Assembly (NCBI GenBank): GCA_025667525.1
Contig: CM046877.1
Location: forward strand, 262,171,706-262,235,705
Direction: 5' to 3'
From: Glebionis coronaria
Lineage: Eukaryota > Streptophyta > Magnoliopsida > Asterales > Asteraceae
DNA length: 64,000 nucleotides
Position numbers and translations under genes: made by a program. Shown in pieces: positions 10,854 to 22,523 of this stretch (position 1 is its first letter; each line of letters opens with the position of its first letter). The notes under the pieces were generated by a model that saw only the letters and a list, made by a program, of their open reading frames with translations, searched no databases and was not told the origin of the DNA.

Positions 10854-11001
10854 TGTTATGATCCAACATCGACCAAGTATGGGAATGCTTTATGGTTTAT
10901 AACGTTCAGGTGGCCCCTCCTCAAACAAGCTAACTTTTGTGTGAGTTCTACACTTGAGACATATGAACCGATTATGAGGTTAGAATAAGACAGATCCGTC
11001 A
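10854..11001 (+). repeat. TRIM 3' LTR
   Basis: It begins TGTTATGATCC and ends CCGTCA. It is followed by atcggtatcaaaat, which resembles a primer-binding site again, so this LTR might also be the 5' LTR of a lost neighbouring copy. Confidence 0.65.
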
Positions 11002-11889
11002 ATCGGTATCAAAATGTGTTTTTGGATATACATGTTTATCATTATGTTTTGAAAAATTATTTACGTAATTTTGAATTTCGTAGAGCTATCGGTGTAATTA
11101 TTGGTTTTTGCGAGAATATAAATGTAAATCTATCAAAAGGCTAAAATACCTTCATGTTTTTTGCAAGTAAACAACTTAACGAAATTACTAACAAATATTG
11201 GTTAATGGATTATAACTTGAGTTCATTACAAATAAATTTATTATACTTGTCATTTTTTTTATCGTTGTATATAGACTTTTTCTGTTGCCATTGTATGTAG
11301 TGTATTTTTGAAAAAGTATGATTTTATGTATTATTAATTATTATTTCTTTACTTTTTTTTTAAAAAGTAAAGTATCCATTTCACATTAATCATATCGGCC
11401 ATTGTTAAGAAATTCAAAACATCAATGGCATCGTCCATCTTTGAACAGATCCCATCTGATCTTTTCTAATAGTGCTCCATCTACTACCCTTTTTGATGTT
11501 CATACATGTAACAACCTGTCGTCTTGTTGATGCCATCCTCGTGATTTGATATCCAATAACGAGCTTCGTAACATATTTGTAACCAAATTATCCATAGAGA
11601 TCATGTCTCTTAATTTAGATTAATCAGGGGATTTTCTTTTTGGTATCTTATTCCTTGTTGAGATCTGGGTTTGATTCATCAATCATTGAGTAAAGGTTGA
11701 TTTTTGGGTGCTGCCTTGATCACCATTTTCCTTTCATAACTTTCTTGTGATTCAGTGTAGGCTTGTAACTTTTGTTATTCCCTACATTTGATGTGATCGG
11801 ATAGTCCTGGAGGATAGGGGTTTTATCAGTTGTTTTGAATCCTTAAATTTGCTTTTACTTGGTCTGACGTGATTTTCAGATCTGAGATC
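11002..11889 (+). other. AT-rich region, possible LINE 5' leader
   Basis: No ORF, tandem repeat or known motif was found. It lies directly upstream of the LINE ORF1 and may include its 5' untranslated region. The 5' border of the LINE cannot be seen. Confidence 0.35.
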
Positions 11890-12700
11890 CCTATTTCATT
11901 TTTTAGAACTGCCTTTAAACCAAAGTGAGGATGGATACGGTAGATCAAAAGAAGATGATGTGAACCAGATTTCTACTTCGATTTTTATTACTAATTTTCC
12001 TGATTCTATTAAGGCGGAGGATTTGTATCAAGCTTGTAGTCAATACGGTCATGTGGTGGATGCTTTAATTCGTGTCAAGCGAACGAGAGAGGGTAAACGG
12101 TTTGGTTTTGTTTGTTTTATTAAGGTGTTCAATGTTGACCAACTAGTGAATAATTTGTGTACCGTTTGGGTGGGTCGATTCAAGCTTCATGCGAATTAGG
12201 CAAGCTTTCAACGAGAACCTCGAAAAGAGCGTAAGGCCTATGTTAGTAATACTGGTGTCGTGTCTAGGGGTGCTGATAAGGTACCACGGTAGTTTACTGG
12301 AAGTGGGGTTAGTGGGAAATCGTACAGTCATGATGTTAAAGACAATATTATGAGAGGGTAGTATTGATATTCCTGCGATTGTTTTAGAGGAGGAGTGTGT
12401 TTGGGATAAAGATCTGACTAACGCTTTGATGGGGAGGGTTAAGGATCTCGCATCTATTTCAAACATTAAGGCAGCATTACATAATACAGGCTTTGAAAAC
12501 CAGACGATTAAGTATCTTGGTGAATTTGGCTACTTTTTGAATTCACTTCGGTTGAGTCTAAGGAGGTTTTTAGGGTTAATGTGGTGGTTAATTCCTTGTT
12601 TTTGGAGATCAGATAAGCGTCGTTGGATGTTAACCCAGATGGTCGTATTGTGTGGATTGAGGTAGAAGGGACTCATTAAAATTGTGATCTATGAATTCTT
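11890..12700 (+). pseudogene. LINE ORF1, 5' part with RNA-recognition motif
   Basis: Translation gives GYGRSKEDD, then STSIFITNFPDSIKAEDLY, VVDALIRV and GKRFGFVCFIKVFNV. These are RNP2- and RNP1-like signatures of an RNA-recognition motif (about 11960-12199), as in plant L1-type LINE ORF1, which coats the LINE RNA. After a TAG at 12199 the homology continues through QREPRKER, a degenerate stretch, and MGRVKDLASISN. Several stops and frameshifts show that it is dead. It breaks at 12700, where Copia-A1 inserted, and resumes at 40080. Confidence 0.82.
12696..12700. other. Target-site duplication ttctt, left copy
   Basis: TTCTT at 12696-12700 and 40075-40079 directly flanks the Copia-A1 termini. 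Collapsing it rejoins LINE ORF1. Confidence 0.9.
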
Positions 12701-12995
12701 TGTAGAATATTGATAATCTAAGATCTATCGAGTGGGTTGTTGTTTCTAGAGAGAAAAAGATGAGAGAAAATATGTGTATTATGAAAAAACAAATGAATAA
12801 CCAACCCCTTTCCATGAAGGAAAGGGGACTTATATATCCTCACCCTTAATGGGCTTGGGCCTTCAACCCATGGACAGGCCCACGGGTTGGTTAATAGCTA
12901 AAGTTTAATACAATAAGTGACTACGAGCTAAACATTTAATAATATTGTTGGAGTGACCGATACTTCTAATATACGTTAAAAACGTAGTTCCAACA
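12701..12995 (-). repeat. Copia-A1 3' LTR (295 bp)
   Basis: On the plus strand it runs from TGTAGAATATTG to TTCCAACA. It contains the inverted repeat CCCCTTTCC (12805-12813) and GGAAAGGGG (12819-12827). Confidence 0.95.
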
Positions 12996-13011
12996 ATCTC
13001 CCCCTAATGGG
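12996..13011 (-). other. Copia-A1 polypurine tract
   Basis: On the element strand CCCATTAGGGGGAGAT directly precedes the 3' LTR. Confidence 0.85.
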
Positions 13012-15153
13012 AGGTCACTCCAAATTACAAAGTTCTAAACCTAGCATACTATACTAAGTCTTCGGCTTGAGCTCGTATTCGTTTCTCTTTTCTTCTTTTC
13101 TTTTCTTTTTGTGAATATGTTTGATAACCATAAGGCTTTGGATTGAGCATGGTCTTTCGGCCTTTCACGTGCAGTCTTTGCGTTCTTGTGATGTTCGCCT
13201 CTTCGTGACTTCATGTCCCACATACCTATCCTTTGTTGAATTCTTGAAAGTTTCAAAGTTAATACAGCGGAAGACTTTTAGGTCAAACATTCTTGAATTT
13301 ATATTTGATGCAGAAGGAATAAGCATGTGAGGACGACTTCATTTGGTACACCGCAACGCCACCGTCTTCAAATGCAGCAACATAATAAGACACGAATAAA
13401 ATGGCTTTGACATTTTATTCTGATTCGGTAGCATTTTACCTCCGGTTGGTGAAGACCGTTGGACGATAATAAATTTTGTACTTGTGACAGGTAGGTCTAA
13501 TTAAAGATCTCCTTGACAAGATTTCGCGGGTAAACCCGTTCTCTTTATTTGACCGTCCAAAGCTGACTGCGAGCATAAAGAGTGAATCATTTGGATTATA
13601 AAAATCCGCATGATTGAAGCCGTCAATTCATGAACCTGGAACAAGTGGATTTCAATTAAGATTTTCACCATCGTTGCTTTCTAGTTGTTAATAGCTAGAT
13701 TCTGATAGAATCTTGCTAGTCACCTACCGTAATGCTGCTTAATGTTGACACTGGAAGGATTTCCACTCGTCACTGTGAACACTAAAGAGTGACACTCTAA
13801 GTGTTCTGGCAAGATCACTTGGATTATGCGTAGAGGCCCTGGAACAAGTTTAATCTCAAATAAGAGTCAAACCATCGTTTCTTTCCAGTTATCACAAGAT
13901 TAGTTCTCGAAGAACCGCACGTCTCACCTACCATGAGCTTGTTTGATGTTGGCTCAAGCAGGATTTCCATCTTCATTGTAATACTTTCGTATCACTCAGA
14001 TGTTCTGGAAATATTACAAGAATATTGCGTAGGACTCATAAAAAATCTTTCTTTCTCTGAAAAACGTGTCCTAATGAGACTTTTAATGATCTCTTGGCTC
14101 TAGACTCAATAGTGCATTTTGATTTAGTGAGCGGAGGCTGGAGAGGACTGCCACCTTTTCAATATCAATTTATTCGGAGTGAATAAACCAATAGATAACG
14201 TGTTGAACTCCGTGACATTAAAACAAATATCTTTTGAGAGATATTTCAGTTAGCTGGGAGGGGTGTGCATCGCATCACTAGGTCCATGATACTTAATCGT
14301 CTTCAAGATGTGTTGACCCGATTTCTGCCTAAGTTGTAAGGAGGGCTTCTTTCTTTACACCCTTTATCTTTACATTTGTTTTTCATTCTTCAACCCCTTT
14401 AATGCTTACCAATACATCATTACTAGCACCTTGTTGTGATTGTTCCATTGCTAGCATCAGTATTGGTCGGCATTCAGCTACGTTCACCATCCATGCCCCA
14501 TCTTTCCTAAGGACTTCTATTTCCTAACTATTGAATTGTCCTTGGAAAGATTCCTCTGGTTCTGGAAGTATCATTGGACTAGTAGCTAATCCTACCACCC
14601 TTTTGTCACCAAAGCGGTCGTGAATAAAGTGTGTTTTGAGTGAGTACTTGTCACCATGAAAAATCCTTGAAAAAATCACTTAAGATACTTGTGATATAAA
14701 TATCAAAGTTTTTGTATCTTATGTGTTTTTGTTCATCAAAAATGCTCCCCTCCTTAACATGTACAACACACATATTAAGTTGGTTTATACTTGAAGTCTT
14801 TTTCATGTTTAGCCAAATATATTATCAAGTCTCCTTAATCCCATTTGCTCCCCTTATCCAAAGTGTTAACCATCAATATTTTGGATATTAATGGATTAAC
14901 CGGTCTTTGGGTAACAAAATGAAATCAGTTTTTGGCCATAGAACATATCATTGCTCCCCCTCAAATTAATGAGGGTTAGTTGTAGTGCTTGAGTATGATA
15001 TATTTTGAGAGATTTAGAATCTCGTGAGAAATTCTTGAAGAACAAAGTATCATACTTTCACACTACAGCAAGCCACAAAAGCACAATATTCATAGTATTT
15101 ACATATTCACAATAGAAGTGTATGAAGTTGACCTGAAGAGATACGATCACCAC

Positions 15154-15600
15154 GTTATATCACTTGGTAAAACTACTTCGCAATATCACTAGGTAAATCT
15201 ACTTCGCAATATCACTTTACTTCACAGTGAACATCTACTTCGCAATCAATATACTTGGTAAATCTACTTCGCAATATTACTTGGTAAATCTACTTCGCAA
15301 TATTACTTGGTAAATCTACTTCACAATATTACTTGATAAATCTACTTCGCAATATTACTTGGTAAATATACTTCGCAATATCACTTTACTTCGTAATGAA
15401 TAGCTACTTCGCAATCAATAAATGTTACTTTGCAATCCTATGATACAAACTCACTACGCAATTGTTACTTCTCAATACTAACTTTTGCAAAGTCACTTCG
15501 CAAGATTTCTTCAATACCACTTCGCAATCCTATTCATGAAGTCACTTCGCAATGTTCTTTACTTCGTAATTACTAAATAATTACTTCACAATCTGGAATG
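15154..15600. repeat. Tandem array with unit tacttcgcaatattacttgg
   Basis: About a dozen imperfect copies of a unit of roughly 26 bp built around ACTTCGCAAT (for example at 15240-15390). It decays into isolated ACTTCGCAAT words up to 15600. The related word ACTTCGGAAT fills the leader of the same element at 39005-39480. Confidence 0.8.
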
Positions 15601-16489
15601 GGCATATTTGTTTATCACTAATCTCAAAGTGATTTTGATCCTAAAGCAATTACAATTGATTTTAAGGCATCCTCAACATAACCCTATGTTCGTATACCTA
15701 TTCTAACCAAAACTCATCTATCAATTTATCCATTCAACCACTTAATTCAAAAACCCACCTATGAACCCTAATCTGGATTAATTAAGGCATACGGGTTTAA
15801 TTGAAGGAAAAACATAATAGATACACATAAAATAATTGTAATTACCTAGATGATATTAGCAGTGGATTAGCAAAAATAGATGAATCGTTATGAAGTTAAA
15901 CAATGGCGGCAAGGTTTGGAGTTTGTGTATGTGAAACAGTGAAACGGAAAGAAGAAAAAATTGGGGGCGGGTATATGTATTTTGAACTAGGTCATATTTT
16001 TCAGTTACACTTTGGTCCTCCTTTTTCATTCTATGTTTCATATAGTTAAACATCTATTAAGATAAACGTTAACATTCATTAATACTTAAATAGTTTATTA
16101 ACTATATGTTCACACACAACCAAACAACGCACTTAAACTCCTATACCTTAACGCTCATTAATCATTTTACCACAAAAATGCCTAAGTCCAAGTCATGAAA
16201 ATAACGAAGCACAACGAATACATACGAAAGATGATTCAATATTAAGCATCTAACCAATTAATTTTCAGAAATACTTTTGAAGACTGATTTGATGATGAAA
16301 ATAATGAGATATTTTCTCCCCCTTAAACACAGACCCGTTTTCTATTTAAAGAGATGTAGTCTTTGTATCAAAGAGTACTTATGAAAGCGCTTTTCGTTTA
16401 ATGATTTAAAAACGATTCGTGGTGACAATACGATTTCTCTTATTTTATCAAAATGAGTGCATTGAAGCGTACACTAATTTGTGTTAGAC

Positions 16490-16752
16490 CAAGTTATAAA
16501 GTAAACTTGATCCCTTGTATGGTTTTAAAGTAAACCATACCCGAGAAAATTAATTCCGTTGTGAGCCAACGTTTTCAAAAGAAATACGTGACTTTAATGC
16601 GAAAAGCGGGTTGCAGTCTGAAATAACTACAAGCCATATGGGCATGTTTTAAAAATATATACAACTTTTATACGGACTCTATTTATGGCGCCGTGTCAAT
16701 TTTAATCGACATTTCTAAGGCCGTAAATATTACCGTATTAAAAGACATGCCC
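16490..16752 (-). other. Hairpin cluster in the Copia-A1 3' noncoding region
   Basis: Stems seen: CAAGTT/AACTTG (16490-16509, loop ataaagta), GTATGGTT/AACCATAC (16517-16540, loop ttaaagta), an imperfect stem at about 16607-16634, and the long-range GGGCATGT (16640-16647) with ACATGCCC (16745-16752). Copia-A3 has each counterpart with altered but still complementary arms at 52099-52365. Confidence 0.6.
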
Positions 16753-16844
16753 GTTTTAAAAAAAAAAATATTTTTTGATTTTCTTGATTTTTTATTTTTT
16801 ATGGTTTTTTATGGGTTTTATATTTTTTCATTTTTCTTTTTGGT

Positions 16845-17041
<197 letters not shown>

Positions 17042-17095
17042 GATAATATACATGATCACGATCAAAGGATACGCTAGAATAGTTAACCACCATTA

Positions 17096-17862
17096 TTCTG
17101 CAGATTCTTCTGCCAACTCCTGAAGAGTCGCTGGTGAGAATGATTTCAGCCCAGATTATCGATCAAAAAGTCGATACGTCCTCGATCCAAGGCCTTTGTG
17201 AATATATCTGCCAGCTGATATTCAGTGTTGACAATATATAGCTCGATTACTCCATTTTCCACTTGCTCATTGATGAAATGGTAGCGTATGTCAATATGCT
17301 TCGCCCTGGAGTGTTGAACATAGTTGCAGCAAAGGGCAATGGCGCTTTTGTTGTCGCACTACATCGGGATTTTGTTGAATCCAAGACCGTAGTCCTTCAG
17401 CTGTGATCTCATCCAAATAACTTGAGCACAGCACCCGGACATGGCAATGTATTCAGCCTCAGTACTTGATATCGCAGCGCTTTTCTGCCTTTTGGATGCC
17501 CAACTGATCTGTCTATCTCCAAGAAGTTGCACACTGCCAGAAGTGCTACGTCTATTATCTTGACACCCAGCATAATCCGCATCTACATACGAGATTAGTG
17601 CAATAGAGGAATCCTTCAGATACCACAGACCACGATGAAGTGTTCCTTTAAGATACCGAAAGATCCTTTTCACAACATGTAAGTGCTTTTCGGTAGCCCG
17701 TGCCTGATACCGAGCACACATGCATATAGCAAATTGCAAATCAGGCCTGCTAGCAGTCAGATAGAGAATGGTGTCGATCATTCCACGATAAAGTTTCGGA
17801 TCGACAGCAGTCCCATCCCTATCTTCATCTAACTTGGATCTCTCCACCATTGGAATATCCAC
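17096..17862 (-). pseudogene. Copia-A1 RNase H and end of pol
   Basis: Reads LYRGMIDTILYLTASRPDL, VKRIFRYLKGTLH, SYVDADYAGC, STSGSVQLLGD and SSTEAEYIAMS, the typical RT connection and RNase H of Copia. TAG at 17361-17359 interrupts it before [10 protein letters not shown], after which the same frame continues with [11 protein letters not shown] and [12 protein letters not shown]. It shifts frame near the end and closes at about 17096. It overlaps the RT frame at 17829-17862, where a one-base shift separates them. Confidence 0.85.
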
Positions 17863-18607
17863 GGGTTACAATTTTCAAAGTGATACTTTTTCAAAGATTC
17901 AAGAGCATATTTGGATTGATTAATGAAGATGCCTCTGGGATTTTGAGAAATTTGTAATCCTAAGAAAAATGAAAATTTTCCCATCATCGACATCTTAAAG
18001 CGTGTGGGCATGATTTTCTCAAAATGGTCGGACAGTCTTTGAGTAGTGGCAGAAAAGATGATATCATCAACATAAATTTGTACCAGTATCATGTCGTTGT
18101 CTTCCTTGAGAATTAACAATGTCGGGTCCACTTTGCCTTTGGAGAAGCCTTCCGAGATGAGATAAGACGATAGGAGATCGTACCACGCGCGTGGAGCTTG
18201 TTTCAACCCATAAAGAGCCTTCTTGAGCTTGTACACATGGTTGGGATACTCCGAATTGACAAATCCGTTCGGCTGACTTACGTAGACGTCTTCCCTTAAT
18301 TCACCATTAAGAAATGCTGTCTTAATATCCATTTGGTAGCCGATCATATTCATGTGAGCAACATAATCAAGGAATAGTCTAATTGCCTCCAATCGTGAAA
18401 CAGGAGAAAAAGATTCTTCAAAATCAATACCCAAAGCTTGTTTGTAACCTCGAGCAACCAATCTTGCCTTGTTCTTTAATACTCCACCCATCTCATCGAG
18501 TTTAACCTTATAAACACACAACAATGTAAGCATATCGACGTTGTCAGGTAAAGGAACTAATTCCCAAACTTCAAGACGTTGAAATTCATTGAGTTCGTCT
18601 TGCATGG
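17829..18607 (-). CDS. Copia-A1 reverse transcriptase (3' part)
   Basis: Begins at [15 protein letters not shown], then [45 protein letters not shown] and the catalytic YVDD box at 18074-18063. The frame is open for 258 codons. The upstream codons of the domain (TQSSWIK) lie at about 27855-27880, beyond the Athila-type insertion, and are in frame with it once the insert and one TSD copy are removed. Confidence 0.92.
18603..18607. other. Target-site duplication catgg, left copy
   Basis: CATGG at 18603-18607 and 27850-27854 flanks the Athila-type element and lies inside the Copia-A1 RT coding sequence. Confidence 0.9.
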
Positions 18608-20497
18608 TAATATTGAGGTTTTGAATGGTAAGAAAGTTAAGTTCTCGGTATCTTATCGAAGTGATTTCCGGCTTAAAGTACGACTCAGTTGATCTTGGTG
18701 AAACAAATATTTTTGGTTATTTTTAAATAAAGGTGCAAAACAATTAAAGTAAAAGGCAGGTAATTTAAATGTAAGTCTAATTAAAATAATGGGCGAGTAT
18801 TTAAAAGCTTGACGGAAAATTAAAGGTCACTAAAAGTAAATAACACAAACTTAAATCTATCTAAGGAAAAATTAAAACGCAACTAAAACTTAAACTAAGG
18901 CAAGGCTAAAATAAATCTAAGGCAAGTAATCTTAAAGCGCGACTACGGAAAAAGGCGGGAAAAATAAAGCTTGAAAATTAAAAATTAAAAACAGAAACTA
19001 AAAAGAACCTGAAAATACCTCATTTGGAATAATTACTCGTTCGGAATGTCACCTTCACCCGGAATAATTCTTCTTCGTTCGGAATAAATCAACACAAAAC
19101 ACTCATTCGGAACTTTTGCTTGATTCTGAACTTTTCCTTGGTTCTGAACTTTTCCTTGATTCAGAACTTTTCCTTGGTTAGGAACTTTTCCTTGATTCTG
19201 AACTTTTCCTTGATTAGGAACTTTTCCTTGATTCTGAACTTTTCCTTGATTAGGAACTTTTCCTTGATTAGGAACTTTTCCTTGATTCTGAACGTTTCCT
19301 TGATTAGGAACTTTTCCTTGATTATGAACTTTTCCTTGATTAGGAACTTTTCCTTGATTAGGAACTTTTCCTTGGTTAGGAACTTTTCCTTGATTAGGAA
19401 CTTTTCCTTGGTTAGGAACTTTTCCTTGATTAGGAACTTTTCCTTGATTAGGAACTTTTCCTTGATTAGGAACTTTTCCTTGATTAGGAACTTTTCCTTG
19501 ATTCTGAACTTTTCCTTGATTAGGAACTTTTCCTTGATTCGTAACTTACCTGGGAAAGATCAGAAACAGGAAAACAAACACCCCCGAAGAACAGGGAACA
19601 CAATAACACACGAATCTAATCACAATTTAACTAAATCAAACACAAGATTAAACCAAACTAATAACAAAACATCCAATAATCATAAGCAAACTATCCAAAT
19701 CAATAAAACTAACAAATCTAACCACAATAATCAAAACCCACTTTGATCAAAATAAGAACATGAACATGAACATAAACATAAACATAAGAATCAAAGATTG
19801 AGAAAGGTAGATAGGAGATTAACAAGATAAAGTAAAGATTGACAAGAATTAAATGGAAACTTACTTGAAATTAAAGGAATTTAAGGTGCAAGACAAGGTA
19901 ATTAAATTTGACAAGTAATTAAATGACAAGGTAATTAAAAGTGGAAGAACTAATTGTCACTATTAGCCAACAAAGAAAAATAATTAACAACTAATCTATA
20001 TATATAGGGGAGGATTAGGAAGCTTCCTCCCCTCCTTCATTTTCTCTTAATTGCATCATTAGGCCATTCCTTCTTAATCTCTTTGTTAATTGCATGCTTA
20101 GTCCTTTTCTTCTTATCTTCTTTAATCTTGGACTTTTAATGACTTTTGGCTCGGGATTTCTTTGAACTCGTCTTTTAATTCTTCAATAAAGTAGACTTGA
20201 GTTCTTCGGCTTTAAGTAAACTTCCGTCTTTTGACTTTTTCTTCGATAAATCTTCAGAATTGGTCTTGGACTTCCGTTCTTTATGCACTCTTGACTTCTT
20301 GACTTCGTCTTTCATCTTTTTCTTCAATAAAAGCCCGTGAATGCCCGTGTTTTCTCCACTTTTCACCTTTTCGTCCTAAATCACAACAAAAACACAAACC
20401 ACGCATAATTCCGACATAAAAGACATAAAATACACGTTTTGGTCCGGTTATTATTGTAATTAAGTGGTAGAAAGGATGGGTGTTTACACACCTATTA
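18608..20497 (-). repeat. Athila-type 3' LTR (1890 bp)
   Basis: Direct copy of 25959-27849. The outer end reads TAATATTGAGG next to the TSD. The inner end reads CCTATTA where the other copy has CCTATCA. Confidence 0.93.
19109..19547. repeat. 18-bp minisatellite in the Athila-type 3' LTR
   Basis: About 24 copies of GGAACTTTTCCTTGATTA with variants carrying ttct or ggtt. Most units contain a small inverted repeat, AGGAA-ctt-TTCCT. Because 18 is a multiple of three the array is open on the plus strand as repeated NFSLIR, which I regard as accidental. Confidence 0.95.
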
Positions 20498-20514
20498 AAT
20501 ACCCTACACTTGAC
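20498..20514 (-). other. Athila-type polypurine tract
   Basis: On the element strand CAAGTGTAGGGTATT directly precedes the 3' LTR. Similar AAGTGTAGGGG words occur at about 22184-22196 and 22411-22425. Confidence 0.65.
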
Positions 20515-22523
20515 CATTGCAATGTCCTCATGCAATGCATTAGTTACAAAGCAAGATTACACTTTTCATCATAATCAATCCACGTTTGCCTTTATTAAAG
20601 AGACAGAAACTATAAACATTCAAAGTTAAGAAATCAAAAGCATACCTTGGGTTTTGAAAATGTCATGAATAATCATCATCCTCACGTTTTCACTTTCTCC
20701 AAACCAAGCTTAAAAACGAGATCATTGTTATTATAAGTTAGTAAACTAACATGAACTCATGTGGGCCAATTACTCACTTAGACTCCCTTATTCCTAGGGG
20801 TATCTCTTATATTTTATTGTTGTCTTGAATGATCACGAGGATACATTGTTTGACTTATTTCGATAGTTTATTAGGCCGAAAATAAAGTGAACAATTTAAT
20901 CAAAAGTTAGCTAAAGGACAAAATCTTTTAAAACTGCTTCTCGGGACCTCATAAAGTTCATATCTTGGCATAACTCGCTTCGCGATTTGAGACCTTTCTC
21001 GGACCGATATTTGGTAGCGACTTCATACTTCAAACCTTGAGAGACGTTCATGAAATTATGGTCTTCTCTTCATAATGGAATTTATTCACTTGAATTTTTG
21101 AGAGATTCATACTTGGACCACGACTTCTTCATTTTTCTCCAATCTTTATTTTGGACTTTGATATACAACGATCCGCCTCCTTTTATGACTTGGATCTATT
21201 TATCCTCATACCTTGTTAGGGTCTTTTCGGATGCACTTCTCCATGACTTTTGGGGAGTATTTGCTTTTCGTCGTGTGTCTCGATCCTTCATATTGATTTT
21301 CGATAAATGATTCTTCACATCACTTTTGGATCTTTAGCAACAAAATGTAGCCCTCATGCCTTGTTAGGATCTTTTTGGACTCGCCAATCTTCGCATCCCG
21401 ATTCAATAAGTTATGCCTTGGCTATGAACTCTAATCCATACCGAGCAACTTTTAAACGATCTTGGGCTAGAAGCTAAGTAACTTTTCAAATCGTACAACC
21501 TTATTTATTGCAGATAAATTTATTAGCAGGCGAAGGGAGAATAGGCTTATAATTAACTCACATAAATTCACGAAAGAATACCAAACTTATAATTGGCTCT
21601 ATCATCTCTCGTTCTCCACAGTTTAAAATCTCAAGTAATGAGACTCGTGGATGCTTAGCCTATTAAATCAGAGTTTTGGGTTTTCGAGTCGCCTATAGGA
21701 TCTTGCAAATTCTTAGACTTTTTCAAGTTTAGAAATCGCATTTTAAAGTTCCCTTGATAAACGACTCTCTAGGATCAATTATAGGAACTTGCGAAAAGTT
21801 CTTGTTCTTAACCCGTGAGAGTTAAGACTTTCGCGTTTTATAGCTCCCTATATAAAAGCCTAGCAAAACTTGACCTAAACACGTTAAGGATACTAGCTAG
21901 AGTAACTTAGATAAGTAAACTCGGGTTGAGTCAAAAGATTCACAACGTTTGAAAATTAAAACCACTTTATTAAACATTTATTCTAGCAAAGAAAGAAAAT
22001 AACTATACAAAGGCAAAAACTAATAGGCCAAAATAGATCAAAAATTTTGAAAAATGTCGAAAAATTGATTTTCCGGTTAAAATGAGGACAAATACAAGGA
22101 AAAGGCCACTTAACTTCGATAGAAGTCCCACCTACACTTAACATAAACATTGTCCTCAATGTTTAAGCATGTGGGAGTAAACTCCCCTACACTTAGGACA
22201 TTGTGAACTTTGATTATATCTCGCTAAGGAAAAGACAACTAAAGAGATTCCTATTTTAATATTGAGAAAATATAAAATAGTGAATCGAAAAGAGTTTAGG
22301 ACAGAACCGGGATAATGGAACACAGAATCACGGGTCGTCAAGAATCATCAAGAGTGGAGCATTGAAGCTCGAATCCCTGACTAAGAAAGGAGAGGAAAGC
22401 AAACCAAAGGGTCTCCCCCCTACACTTATGGTAAATAAAACGAAAAGATAGATGCATGGGTTGCCTCCCAAGAAGCGCTTGATTTTTGTTAACCGAGTCG
22501 TGAGCCTGACTCGACCTTGATCA
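20515..22523 (-). other. Athila-type 3' internal noncoding region
   Basis: Two kilobases without a credible ORF between the gag-protease stop and the polypurine tract. RT, RNase H and integrase would be expected here in an autonomous Gypsy, but none of their motifs is visible in any frame. An isolated 86-codon plus-strand ORF near 21050-21310 is considered chance. Confidence 0.6.

Larger units (their letters stand above)
481..11001 (+). mobile_element. TRIM-type short LTR element, split by a Gypsy insertion
   Basis: Two related segments of about 150 bp (481-631 and 10854-11001) flank a primer-binding site, a short internal region (632-690 plus 10721-10853) and a purine-rich tract just before the second copy. 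Without the inserted Gypsy the element is only about 490 bp and has no coding capacity, the size and layout of terminal-repeat retrotransposons in miniature. No TSD is visible (gcacc before, atcgg after). The copies differ at many positions, so it is old. Such elements depend on the enzymes of other retroelements. Confidence 0.7.

Noticed and set aside
15154..15600. CRISPR-like array of direct repeats
   Set aside because: Units are contiguous and imperfect, without unique spacers, in a plant retrotransposon 3' region.
19120..19746. 208-codon plus-strand ORF of repeated NFSLIR
   Set aside because: It is an 18-bp minisatellite read in a frame that stays open because 18 is a multiple of three. 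The homologous ORF in the other LTR is broken, and the element is on the other strand.
20175..20535. Lys-rich minus-strand ORFs in the Athila-type LTR
   Set aside because: They lie in the LTR, are AT-rich and low complexity, and gain differences in the other LTR copy.
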